Part shown: in pieces, positions 47,022-63,077 of the stretch | Numbering within the stretch: the stretch's first letter is position 1 | Layout: each line of letters opens with the position of its first letter | DNA from: Notospermus geniculatus | Lineage: Eukaryota > Nemertea > Pilidiophora > Heteronemertea > Lineidae | Length of the DNA: 64,000 nucleotides | Assembly: GCA_002633025.1 (NCBI GenBank) | Contig: NMRB01000366.1 | Span: 218,151-282,150 of the forward strand | Direction: 5' to 3' | The notes under the pieces: model-generated | What the model was told of the DNA's origin: nothing | Seen by the model: only the letters and a program-made list of their open reading frames with translations | Databases searched by the model: none | Made by a program: the position numbers and the translations under genes

Positions 47022-48297
47022 TAGGGAGGTTTAGTAATTAAGGCGGGGGGCTACCTATGCCGACTTTATTGACGCTCTTTGAAAACAAGCGTCCTAACAT
47101 ATTCATGACAAAAAGTAACAAACTGATATGAATAGAGGAATGTAGATTACCAGATGCCTTCATGATTTTTATCATCATTTTAGCTTTTTCTGCGATTTCT
47201 TAGCCAGATTTAGGCTACATTGAGGGGAACGATGTCGCATTTTCCTCTCGCCAACCTCGCACCCCTCATAATGGAATGATCGGAGTACGCTAATTGGTTG
47301 GAATGCTCATGGCTTATTATCTATTCACAACTCGCATGCACATTGTGTTACAAACTTTGCCCAATATCAAAAACGATATATTTTTAAGACGTTTTGAGGC
47401 CTCACACAAATTCCTCACAGAAAATAACCATGGCGAGTGACATATAGAGAAAGTATATGATAAAAGGTAATTAATAATCGCATAGAGAATTTCTGAAGAG
47501 ACGACTTCCAGATTTGGGATCGGAGACCTTGAACATTGAATGAATGGGAAGCTTGGTGTCATGTAAACAATAACAACACGTGTGTTATGAACGGGAGACG
47601 TGTGTTTTGAGAGATTTTAATGCTATTATGCCATGAATGTGCCAAAAATGAACTGGAAATAACAAAATTACACCGTTTTTGTCATGCAACTTGAGATTTA
47701 GCATGTTTTTTGGGTCGTTTCATTTGGCCCGTTTCTTTTGAAACGTTTCAATGTTTACATACTACCTGTAGATTTGCGCTATTCCCGCCGGTTGGCTAAA
47801 CTCTGTTCGGCCACTTGTGACCAAAGCACCAGTGACAGAGCTGAACAATACCCGCAGTGGACACAAAAGATTAAGGCCCGTATGCACAGACGTTCCTCCA
47901 CTCACACTTGAGTGTGAGGTCGACCTTTACCTATTGTTTGCAGGGTAGAATACAAAAGATTAAGGTCGACCTCACACTCAAGTGTGAGTGGAGGAACGTC
48001 TGTGCATACGGGCCTTAGGGTCGGCACGTACACTGAAGATTGGTTTTCGAAAACAGTATACCAGGGTGAGCGGATTTAATCTGAATGTGAATGACTGGTC
48101 GCACAAAGGCCAGTTCCGTGGATTGCCACTAGGGAATGAGCTCAGCTATAGGTAGCCCCCCGCCTTAAACGATAAACGTAAACTTGACAACGTTATTTTT
48201 CATACTACACAAAACCAGATCTTATATTGCATTTTCGGTACAAAAATAACGTTGTCGTTGACGTTTACGTTCATCGTTTGATTTCTAAACCTCCCTA
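47022..48297. mobile_element. Nested inverted-repeat elements, outer TIR TAGGGAGGTTTAG
   Basis: Exact 13-bp inverted ends occur at 47022-47034 and 48285-48297. Just inside is a second exact 21-bp inverted pair starting TTAAGGCGGGGGGC (47038-47058 and 48148-48168). The right side holds a third hairpin (48170-48202 against 48243-48280, 'acgataaacgtaaac' and complement). The interior carries the 55-bp foldback at 47872-48017. This looks like elements inserted into one another. No transposase was seen. Confidence 0.75.
47872..48017. repeat. Perfect 55-bp-arm inverted repeat with a 36-nt loop
   Basis: 47872-47926 and 47963-48017 are exact reverse complements (55 of 55). A direct repeat, 'acaaaagattaagg', occurs at both left borders (near 47862 and 47952), as expected from a template switch. 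The arm itself contains the palindrome CACTTGAGTG. Confidence 0.9.
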
Positions 48298-48511
48298 ATG
48301 ATAAGCACCGAACGCGGTAGTCAAAATGTATGTGCGTGGATCTCAGGCCTCATGTAGGCATGTAATATGCTTTGGTATAGGCCTACTTATATGAGCTATG
48401 AGCTCTATGCCATGCCCTCTACCATGCCAACAGAGAATATATTGTTCGGTTGCGAGACGGCACGAAGAGTATTTGTGCATGAAAAGTCGGTGTGCAAATT
48501 ACCTTTCAAAT

Positions 48512-48534
48512 GGGGGGGGGGGGGNGGGGGGGGG
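48512..48534 (+). repeat. Poly-G run interrupted by one N
   Basis: G13, N, G9. Probably a longer homopolymer that the assembly could not size; it can form a G-quadruplex. Confidence 0.9.
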
Positions 48535-49038
48535 CGCTGAAAGCAAACCAAATTGGAGGAACTGACCGATGTGAAATTGGAGAATCTAACTGGGGAAACC
48601 CCATGTCTATTTATATCCGGGAATAGTCGGAAAGCTTTAGTTTACTTTATACCGGTGTGACAGGAATAGAAGTCCTAGAAAAAAGGCTTTAATACAGTCT
48701 TCTACTAAGGCTATATTCGAATGCTGTCACACCCAGCGCATTGTCGGTGTTTTTAATATCAATGGGGCGAATTTTGCAGCCGGGAAAACCCACGTTGTCG
48801 CTCCCCGTGATTCGATTGGCTGCTATTGCCGCGGCCGCCACGAATCAATATGAGAACGGAGGGAAAAGTGCTGGATTACTCGGAATTCTTTTTTGCCGTG
48901 GGTAAATTGGCGTGGGTATCAACGATAAAGTGCAGATCGTTTGAGGATACCCAACGATTTCATTGATGAAATTGGCTACACTGATGAACGCAGAAGGGAA
49001 TTAATTGGAAGAGAAGCCATTTAATGTAAAATCATGAA

Positions 49039-49044
49039 TTTATT
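49039..49044 (-). terminator. Candidate polyadenylation signal for the TIFA-like gene
   Basis: TTTATT on the plus strand is AATAAA on the transcribed strand, about 0.9 kb after the stop codon at 49938. Chance occurrence is possible in AT-rich sequence. Confidence 0.3.
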
Positions 49045-49937
49045 GGCTACGGACAGAAAACACACCACACTAAAAGCAATTAATCCCATTGAATATGTTG
49101 CTTTCGCACTAGCCCAGTCCCGAAAGGCCAAGGCGAACACCATTCAATTGTTCGATGCGACGAAGTAGCACCGGAAATTAAAAGGATTTAGGCGTTGGCG
49201 CAGTGGGAGTTTCGGGGCCTTTTGCGAAAACTCTCTAGTGCGACGCATGCCTGCATGGGCCTCCCCTGACAATCTTACCACATGCACGTATTTGACAGTC
49301 CTACAAAGGAAACGCTTTTGTTGAACGTGTCTTCTGGACATCGACTTTACACAAATGCAGTTGATATGCATGTCTGATACCGCACTATTAAAATTGCGAA
49401 ATGCATTCTCCACAGTCGGCTGAACGTTGGTGTCTTTTACAGAGCATTATCCAGCTGGCAGAGGTGTCCGTATAGACTATATCAGAAGGATGACTGTCAA
49501 ACGCACATCATAACACTCACAAACACTCAAGCACAAAGAAAATGCACAATTTCTGTTCACGGGACAGTTTACATGATTGGTGAGCCTCGACAAGGTGACA
49601 ACACTAAACGGTTACTCATGCCACAAAAGTTTCTGAATTGTCTCATATGCGTCGATGGATTACAGCATATGCACAAAAAGAAATCATTTTGGTACAAAAT
49701 GTGGTCCCAGTCCATATCTTTAAAGTACCGGAAACAGGTTACACAGGCAGGTGTAACAGGAATCGAAGTCACCCTGATACCAATGTCCGCTTCTATTATT
49801 CCATACGTACTAGGCGCGTGGCTAAGAAACCAATGACTCGAGATTAAAGTTTCCCGGGCATTTCTTCCATGCGACTTTCCCTCCTTTCACACCTCACAAT
49901 CTTAATCTAGAGCAACAGGTCGATGATACATTCAGTT

Positions 49938-51449
49938 CTAAATATTAGCGTGATCAACTTGTTCATCGGTGTTGGGCGAAGGCGTCATCACTACCACTAC
50001 GGCCCTCCTTGCAGCCATCGGTGAAATGTTAGGTGAGGAGCATGGGATGGGGAAACGAGACTCACCGTCGGGAGACAGTCCTCCGGGGGACTGTACTTCA
50101 GGCGGCGCTAGTTGCCCTGCGGCAGATGCCTGTGGGTTGAGACCTATCAGATCGTGAGGTAATGGGCTCCCCATCCCCGTAGGCATCAAAGGGAGACGCC
50201 AGGATTGTGATGCTGAATAGGGTGTCCCACTTTGGGATGGAAAATCCACAACAACATCAGGCGGCTGTGCAGCGCATGGAGTTGATCGACTCGTGGCTTC
50301 AGTGCGTGTCATGGAATTATAGTTGGTCTCCCAGTATGGGTCAGCTTTAAACTCAATATCAAATTTGTATTCCCCTGAGCGGTTGAATGTCTCAGTATAT
50401 ACAAGGAAGTCCATGTTTTGTCCTTCACCATATTCAGGATCTAGACCAGGTATGCGAAGGTGTGAAATCCTTGGTAGTCGTCTGCTGTCATTCTGCATCA
50501 GGGTTTCTCCATTTAGTATCATCGGTTTGGATGAACTCATATTGGTAAGATCGAAATAGAATTCCCCCGCCCTGCGATTCAGGTTCAATGAAAATTGCTT
50601 TTTCGAAATTGTCAAGTCATTTAGCTTTATTTTCACGCCTGCTTTCGGCGCAAGCCGACCGAACACCACAGAACCGTCTCCATTCACCTTCTCCTTTGGA
50701 AAGCAGGCTGTTAGGCGTTCAGGGGATTGAAGAGGGTAGCTTAAAACCACTCTGTGTACCTCATCCGTCTGTTCCTGGGACTGATTCCCCCGTGAGCCAA
50801 CTCGCTCCCTCGTGCCGTGCTGTCTTGTGGCAGTTGGTTTGGTGACCGCATCTGCATCGACCTCTTTCACAGCTGTTTCCTTTGTATCGGCGTCTGCGTC
50901 TTCCACAACGACGTTGCTTGCCGCTGCTAGAGAATTATCCAGTTCTGGTCCACCAGAAGCAACACCAAGCTTGCTGATACAGTTCGTCAGCGAGCCAGCG
51001 CCACTGATCATCCTACTTCCATTTGCCATAGAATTATCACCCTCCAGTCCACCATTCGGGACACCCAGTTTGCTGATGCCACTTGGCAACGAATCCATTG
51101 TCGTATTCATTGCGGGAAACACAACAGAATTGTCCCTTTCGCCCGGTCCGCTGCACTGCACAACGCCAAGTTTTCCAACAGCATCATATAAAGGGGCTGC
51201 AGATCTTACGTTGGAGATTGGTCGAGGAGAGCAATTAGGCCCACTCGGTTTCGTGTCCGCATCTGGATCTTCCTCGACTACATTTTGCCCGTTCGACGCG
51301 CCCGACGGTGCTGTCTCCTTTGTGTCAGCATCTGGGTCTTCCTCCCGTACACCTGTCCCATTATCGTGATGAGCCGTCGCACATGGTGGGACCGTTTCCT
51401 TGGTGTCGGCGTCTGGATCTTCTTCCGCCATGCCGTGTTCTGAGTTCAT
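49938..51449 (-). CDS. TIFA-like adaptor with repeated DADT phospho-acceptor motifs and one FHA-like domain, 503 aa
   Basis: Single-exon frame of 503 residues. The FHA-like domain (about 231-368) follows human TIFA block by block: VVFGR (R265), DLTISKKQFSLNL, FDLTNMSSSK (N303), a leucine/proline turn RRLPRISHLRIPG and FLVYTETF. TIFA is the ALPK1 substrate; its FHA domain binds the phosphothreonine of another TIFA and nucleates TRAF6 signalling. Human TIFA (184 aa) begins with one EDADTEET site. Here that motif recurs as EEDPDADTKET at T16 and T43, EEDPDADTKP at T66, VEDADADTKET at T189, and a degenerate VDADAVTKPT at T203. A second repeat, KLGV...DNS, occurs three times (about 93-173). The C-terminal 130 residues are Pro/Ser-rich and show no PxExx(acidic/aromatic) TRAF6 motif. 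Phosphorylation by the adjacent ALPK1 is inferred, not shown. The lysine next to N in the human phosphate-binding NMS site is Thr here. Confidence 0.88.
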   Translation of the reverse strand: MNSEHGMAEEDPDADTKETVPPCATAHHDNGTGVREEDPDADTKETAPSGASNGQNVVEEDPDADTKPSGPNCSPRPISNVRSAAPLYDAVGKLGVVQCSGPGERDNSVVFPAMNTTMDSLPSGISKLGVPNGGLEGDNSMANGSRMISGAGSLTNCISKLGVASGGPELDNSLAAASNVVVEDADADTKETAVKEVDADAVTKPTATRQHGTRERVGSRGNQSQEQTDEVHRVVLSYPLQSPERLTACFPKEKVNGDGSVVFGRLAPKAGVKIKLNDLTISKKQFSLNLNRRAGEFYFDLTNMSSSKPMILNGETLMQNDSRRLPRISHLRIPGLDPEYGEGQNMDFLVYTETFNRSGEYKFDIEFKADPYWETNYNSMTRTEATSRSTPCAAQPPDVVVDFPSQSGTPYSASQSWRLPLMPTGMGSPLPHDLIGLNPQASAAGQLAPPEVQSPGGLSPDGESRFPIPCSSPNISPMAARRAVVVVMTPSPNTDEQVDHANI

Positions 51450-52093
51450 CTTTACTGATCTATAGTGTACATTTATTCACATTTGTTGCACTCACTGGTG
51501 AATCACAGAATTTTGAAGGCATGTCTTCGCATAACGCGGGTTCCTCATCTGTCGGTGTCTTCGCAGGTCGTCTTCATGACATTCATGAGTCATCAAATAA
51601 TGTATCGTCCAACCTGGAAGAAGAGAAGGCGGCATTTGTTTAGGCCAGACAGCATTTTGTACGATCAGAAAAACTCCCAGTCCAAACACTTAGGCAATGC
51701 AGGTCAGTGTTGACATAGTGAGAGCACATGTCATGGCCTATATCCACCATTTAGACACATGGGTCAGTGCAAACAAACATTGTATTGCGCTCGATTAATG
51801 ATCATAGCGACTCGAGCATTATATACCGTATGTATATACATGTACCTACAAAAGGCCTACTACATGTATATCTTACGTGCCAGACATTGACAATAGGCCT
51901 TTTAGATGCATACCACATTGATGACGTGGGACCGTTTGAAGTTGAAACGAATGTCTCACCTATGGTTCCCGATGGGCTAAAGAAGCAGTTCTTGCAACCT
52001 ACCTAATAGCATGTAAAAGTTACAAATTAGGTCCATGAACAGCAATTTCACTCCTGAGCGAGAGCGTCAGACAAAGGGCGGGAAACACTCCGT

Positions 52094-52103
52094 GGGAAAT
52101 CCC
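52094..52103. promoter_or_regulatory. Candidate kB (NF-kB) site GGGAAATCCC
   Basis: A perfect match to GGGRNWYYCC, about 645 bp upstream of the TIFA-like start codon and flanked by GC-rich, CpG-containing sequence. If it is within the promoter it would fit feedback of NF-kB on its own upstream adaptor. A single 10-mer is weak evidence. Confidence 0.35.
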
Positions 52104-53150
52104 GCCAACGTCTGGTGGGTAGAGTATGGCAGGTAGGCGAGAGTTTTATAGTCAGGTCGCGTCGTCCGCGATCCGGTCGATACTGAAATGCAAACTCGCG
52201 AATCGAGACTTGCCTGCTCCTAGATACGTGTACTATGCGGCTCCAACTGGAAATTCATAGATGCATCCAATAAATCCATGACAAAAGCTGGGCATCAATC
52301 CGAACAGTCTGAACCAAACCTGAATTATAATCCCTAGCGGCGTCTATCGATGTGAATAAGTACCAAATACTCTCCACCGACTATCAGCCCACCTACCATA
52401 AAAACAAACATTTTATTCAACCACTAAAATACATCGATGCGTCACTCATCCTCATCATGTGTTTTTCCGTCCAACTCACATTCTACTCAGGCATGTCAGG
52501 AAGCAATGGTCAGGAAGAGGACTTTCTAAATCACGTGTTGGTTGTCTGGTCCAAGAATATTGGCATGATCCCACTCCCATCACGTGCTGATGAATTTGCT
52601 CTGAAAGACTGCAAGTGACATCAACAAATTGCAAGTAACGGTACAACAGAGCAATGGATTCATCATGTATCCCTGAGACGCCATCTGGTGTGTGGTTGTC
52701 AGCCTCTAGCTACTCTGGGGCAGTTTCCACGAAGTGCAGACGACATCTTCTATCCAAATGCCTGTTTCATCAACAATGTAATTGAGATTGGTAGCAAATG
52801 GTCTTCAAGGATATTGCAATTCTGTTTCGAGAAACATTGCAAGCTACTGCAAGCGGAAAACACCATGTCTAGCTAATCAAACAAAAACCGCGTGCAAGAT
52901 TCGGTTGCCATGGACACCGACGACAGAGCATGGTCTGATATTGCAAATATTATTCGATTACAGCCGTAATGATAGAACAAGCGCTCCAATGGAATGTTAG
53001 CCATTGGATGGAATTATTTGACATTAACACACGAATTCATCAAGGAGAGAGGGGATGTTAGTCACGTGGATCGCGAATTCTTTTGCAAAGATGGAGGGGG
53101 CTCCTCATTCCGTAACTTTTTCCATCTGATGTGTGCTCCACACTCAAGTC

Positions 53151-53295
53151 ATTACGGAGGTTGAGATCAGCGACTTATCACGGATCCTTACACATGTACT
53201 GTACGTACATGGATCGAAATGTACACAGAGTCTGTCCTCGTTGCACAGAATTCTATCCGTATACGTGACAAGTCGCTGATCTCAACCTCCCTAAT
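53151..53295. mobile_element. 145-bp foldback MITE with end ATTAsGGAGGTTGAG
   Basis: The left arm (ATTACGGAGGTTGAGATCAG, then CGACTT) is the near-exact complement of the right arm ending CTCAACCTCCCTAAT. Its first bases match the outer end of the element at 47022 (TTAGGGAGGTT), suggesting one family. No ORF. Confidence 0.8.
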
Positions 53296-56200
53296 GTTTC
53301 CACTGTTTTGTTTTATCTTATCAACTTTTGGTAAGGTTTCTCAACCAGGAATATTTACGGTACCATGCATTTTTAAACACCATTCTATTGATTCGAAAAG
53401 GTACGTGACGGTCTCCAACAATGATTGGAGGTCAGGTGAGACTACCTTAAACAGGGGAAAATCCAGGAAACGATAGGTGATCATCATCTGACATGGTCCT
53501 GAATGACGGCCAGATGATCAGCTCCCAAGCCTCTTGTGGACACCACTGCTCGGCCTGATCAGCAGTGCCAGTGTAAAAGTCCACATCCATCCACAATCAG
53601 CGACAACATCCGGTCTATCTGGCTGTGGAATCCTTTCTAATGTGGCCAGTGAAGGTCTGCTCCGATTTTGCTATTGATCATTACCGGGGTTAAGCTTACA
53701 TAGGCAAGCTAAAAACTGAAACACTTCGTTCCTCATATACATTCTAATGTGTATTTTTCTCCGATTTAAATATACAAATCAAGACAATTTAAAGATGGTT
53801 AACAAAGCCTTGTGCAGCCCACCTTGCCTTGTGTTATATATTCTATATGGATTCCATCATGCTGAGATGCATTTCTCCTTATTCACGCACTGAAGCACTA
53901 ACACCAGGTGCCTTCTTCAGCCATTGCTCATGCATGTACACTGAATATTATTTTTCAACGGGGCAGAAATTTTGCATCAAAAACGGCACCATAATAAAGT
54001 CCGATTTAAACTGATTTCCCTTGATATGAAGAACTAAAATCTAACTCATCAGGAACAATTCAGTCTCCTGGCAGGAATTTCAGATCACTTTCTCACTAAT
54101 AATGCAAAGTGATTGTTGAAGATTGATCCTGATGAGACTGGATGGTTCTGCCATTGTTCATTATTGAAGGAACCATGTCCTAGTTTCAGCTTCCAATGAG
54201 GTGAAGTAGGCCCTACAGGCAGTAGTATTGCTCATGCATTGAGTTCTTACCACAGGCATCCACATGCAAAGGTGAATAAACAGATTTTAGAAAGAGAATA
54301 GAACACATAACTACGATATAGTACAGAATTACTTATTCAATTTCAAGAGCAATGAACAGGAACCAGGTACTACTTTCAGAACCATACATGATACACATGT
54401 ACAACTTCACCAGTCACTCTCCAATCATGTGCTAGTGAAGTGAAGTCTCAAAATTGTACATATTACTTAAATGATATCTACTCACTAATGTTGTACAATA
54501 GAATAGTAAGGAACTGTTATCCAAGTAGTTTCAGGGTTATACCTGGAATGCCATGACATCCCCTTGAATACCGGTACCTTGACTGTGGGGATGATATTTC
54601 ATGGCCTGAATCCAGTGTCAGAACTCACCATCAACAGTTACATTTACATGTACAAAGAAAATGTATGCCTGCAGAATCGGGGATGAACCCAATCAAAAAC
54701 TTTATTGAGTTCCGTTTCCTTACAACTTGTGTCACAGACAAAAAGAACACAGAACACTGATGACTTTCAGCCATGGCAAGTAATATTTACAGGGAATTCA
54801 GAAAACTAAGCAGCAACCAAACCAACGGCAGCTACTAAGCATCTGCCACATTCAAACGAGCGGAATCTACTAGTGTCCTCAACAGGATGTTTTCCTGCCT
54901 TATGCAAACCTGCAAAGTATCAGCTCCACTCAACACTCAAGTAATTATTCTACTTCTAATATGTACCAAAATGTCAGCTTCAGCACATGAGCACTTTTAC
55001 AAGGCAACAGTGTTACTTGTTTCCAACAGAGAAAAAGAACCTGTTGAAGAACGCATGATTCCGTACACAACCAAGGCAGGCTACACACTCATGTGCCAAT
55101 GATGGCTACACCCACAAGTAAGAAAATCAAATGGTATGCAGAATAAAACTAGTCAGGACAATAACGTCTATATTTGTTATTACACAGGTGGTCATCAATT
55201 CAAATAATATATATTATGATACAATGGCATTTTAATTCCGTAACCCAGTGTAGTGTGTAAAATACGTAAGCATTTATACATGCTCCTCTATCCATTGTCA
55301 ATAATTATCCACCAGAACACTGGAAGCACTGGGTTCCACCCATCCATAACTAGTTATGAACCCAGAAAAATCACCAAATTAAGCATCCGCACTTCAAATT
55401 AAGAAATCTTGATAATTATACATAAATAATTTTAATAGCTTCGAGACTGACAAGATACACATCAAATACAGATGCATAACAGTGTTCTCCATTACTTACT
55501 TCTGATATTTTGGACCACCCCAAATTATAGACCACCGAGTGATGATCCAGTGAAGCTATTACCACAAGATGAGACTGCTGACAGCAGAATACTTGAAAAA
55601 ACTCATCTATCTCAACCATCCATTGCTATTCGCATCATTTCCATCCTGTTTCGAAACTGAACTAATGGAGAACACTGCAAGAATACCATAATATTCTCCC
55701 GAATTTATTAGGTGTGCTCCATAGCTTCAGCTCCAACACTTACAATGTACATTTACCAGGATCACACATTCACATCTAATATCGAGGGAAAATATTGTGC
55801 ATTTCTTTATGAAGAACCATATAGTATTGTATGATATCGAAATTGCAAAGCATCTACTGGAGACAGTGCCGGTCATTTTACAGTATTTTTGACAGCGCAT
55901 CGAGTAATGGCAATCACTTACAAAACTGATGACGAACTTGATCAACTCTGTGTGTGCCAACAGATTTTCTCATAGTCTATCCATCAGTCTCCAAGGCCAA
56001 CTTATTATGTAACAGAATGATATATGTCGCCTGGAGCTAGAGGGATAACACCCTAACGACAAGACTTCAGATCAATTTAAATGTTGGATAATTTATTCCA
56101 CGAGTTCTGCATTCCCGATTTCATCAGCAATCTATTTTGACTATTCCCCCAAATTATTAGTGGAGGTGGTAAAAAAACTACATGTAGTTGCTCTCGGAAC

Positions 56201-57177
56201 TGAGAAATTCACAGTTATGTCCTTTCAATTATGGGTACATTTAGGCCGGCTTTGTTCACAGGATTACCAGCAGAAAAATTACATGTAGACCGAGATGCTT
56301 AATGATTCTGAAATACTGTAAAATGACCTAAGGACAGGTTTCACGAGAATTTGGCCTACTTACAAAGATGAGCACTGTACAAGAAGATGACATTATTTGA
56401 GAATCTGGACTGAACAGTAAAATGGCATGAATTAGGGAGGAAAGCCACTCTGATAAGACACATCGCCACACATTTCCATGGTAGTCCCACCACAGAATGC
56501 AGTACTTCATTTAGAAAGACTCAATGCATGCATTACCTACAATAACATGTCTCTCTGTGTTCTATCTTTCCAGCATTCACGACCCAAATTAAAGATTACT
56601 GCTCAGATCAGGTTTAGCACTTCTTTGCAATAAGATACAGCGAACAGAACACTATGTTCAATGGGTGCAGATACAACTATGATACAATTGAGACAAACTG
56701 CAGCATCCCAAAAATAGGCCAAATAAAACTGCAGTCAACAATAAGGAATGTACGGCCATTGACACCAAACTGCACCATGGTGTTAATGCTTTACAGCCTC
56801 CAATGTCAAATCCTGATCAAAGTTAATCACCACTGGTTCTGTAGTCTTCTGAACTTATCCCATTTCACGTCTGTCCAGGTGACAGTGCCACTTCTCTGAT
56901 ATAACTAACATTAACAAGCTGGATAACTTAGTGCATTCTGACAGGTAGGAATTACAGCAGTAGCAGCACAGATGGTATTATTTTATGTCATCACAAACTA
57001 TTCATTCCATCACCAACCATGAATGCTAACTGTAGAACACCCGCCTGTTCTTGCAATATGTAGTCTGCAGCGAATGGTCATACCAGAGGGTCTGTTCGTT
57101 GAGCTGACAACATGAGATGATGAGTACCCCACCCCACCCGAGTCTGTGACTGTAGAAACATATCCGTGGTCATCTTT

Positions 57178-62562
<5,385 letters not shown>

Positions 62563-62685
62563 TGTTGACATATTATTTAGGACTTATACTAAAAGAATTT
62601 TGTTTCCGTCCGGCGTTCTGTGCTGTAGAAGAGATAATAAAGTTAAAATCTGTGTATTTGGGGTGAACTGTACACCTCAACTTTC

Positions 62686-62697
62686 CAAGATGGCCGC
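62686..62697 (-). promoter_or_regulatory. YY1-type element CAAGATGGCCGC upstream of RAB1A
   Basis: CAAGATGGCCGC closely matches the YY1 consensus (AAGATGGCGGC). It sits about 125-135 nt upstream of the RAB1A start codon, a usual position for YY1 sites around transcription starts. It is read here on the plus strand, opposite to the gene. Functional relevance is inferred. Confidence 0.4.
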
Positions 62698-63077
62698 TTC
62701 TTCCTGCAATGAGCAATTGGCCCTAGAGGGGGGACAGAGAATTGACGACATCATGACGTCATCCCCATTCCAACGTGGCATCACGAGACTTCACAGACCA
62801 AACCAAGCGATCAACAGATTTCAACTGAGATTTGATCGGGAACATGCAATAGTTCTCATAGCCACTTTCCATGGCTCTTCTACTAAGTAGATTGTCAGGA
62901 TCTAACTGTGATTTCATTTAAACATATTTTTATTCCAGACAAAATACAGGAATCAGGTTTGGACAAAAGTTCCAGAGAACTTTGATGTGAGGTTCGAACT
63001 CCCGGCCGATTGCACAAATGAACGCCCCGACGCCGCGTCTTTAACAAGATCTCATTGTTTTAGTCTTGTTAGTGCCA

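Larger units (their letters stand above)
46715..49937. other. ALPK1 to TIFA-like intergenic region
   Basis: These 3.2 kb contain nested inverted-repeat elements (47022-48297), a G-rich run with an N (48512-48534) and what is probably the 3' UTR of the TIFA-like gene, with a minus-strand AATAAA at 49039-49044. Short open frames around 49.1-49.85 kb have no recognisable similarity. It would also hold the ALPK1 promoter. Confidence 0.6.
51450..57177. other. Intergenic region between the TIFA-like gene and RAB1A
   Basis: This stretch includes the TIFA-like upstream region, a foldback MITE (53151-53295) and presumably the RAB1A 3' UTR. A minus-strand AATAAA at 54701-54706 is one candidate end, about 2.5 kb after the RAB1A stop. 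It is AT-rich from 53.7 kb onward. I recognise no further exons; the small open frames (for example 52352-52618 and 53219-53476) lack similarity. Confidence 0.6.

Noticed and set aside
50812-51369. 185-residue plus-strand frame opposite the TIFA-like gene
   Set aside because: Antisense shadow of the DADT and KLGV repeats; repeats keep both strands open.
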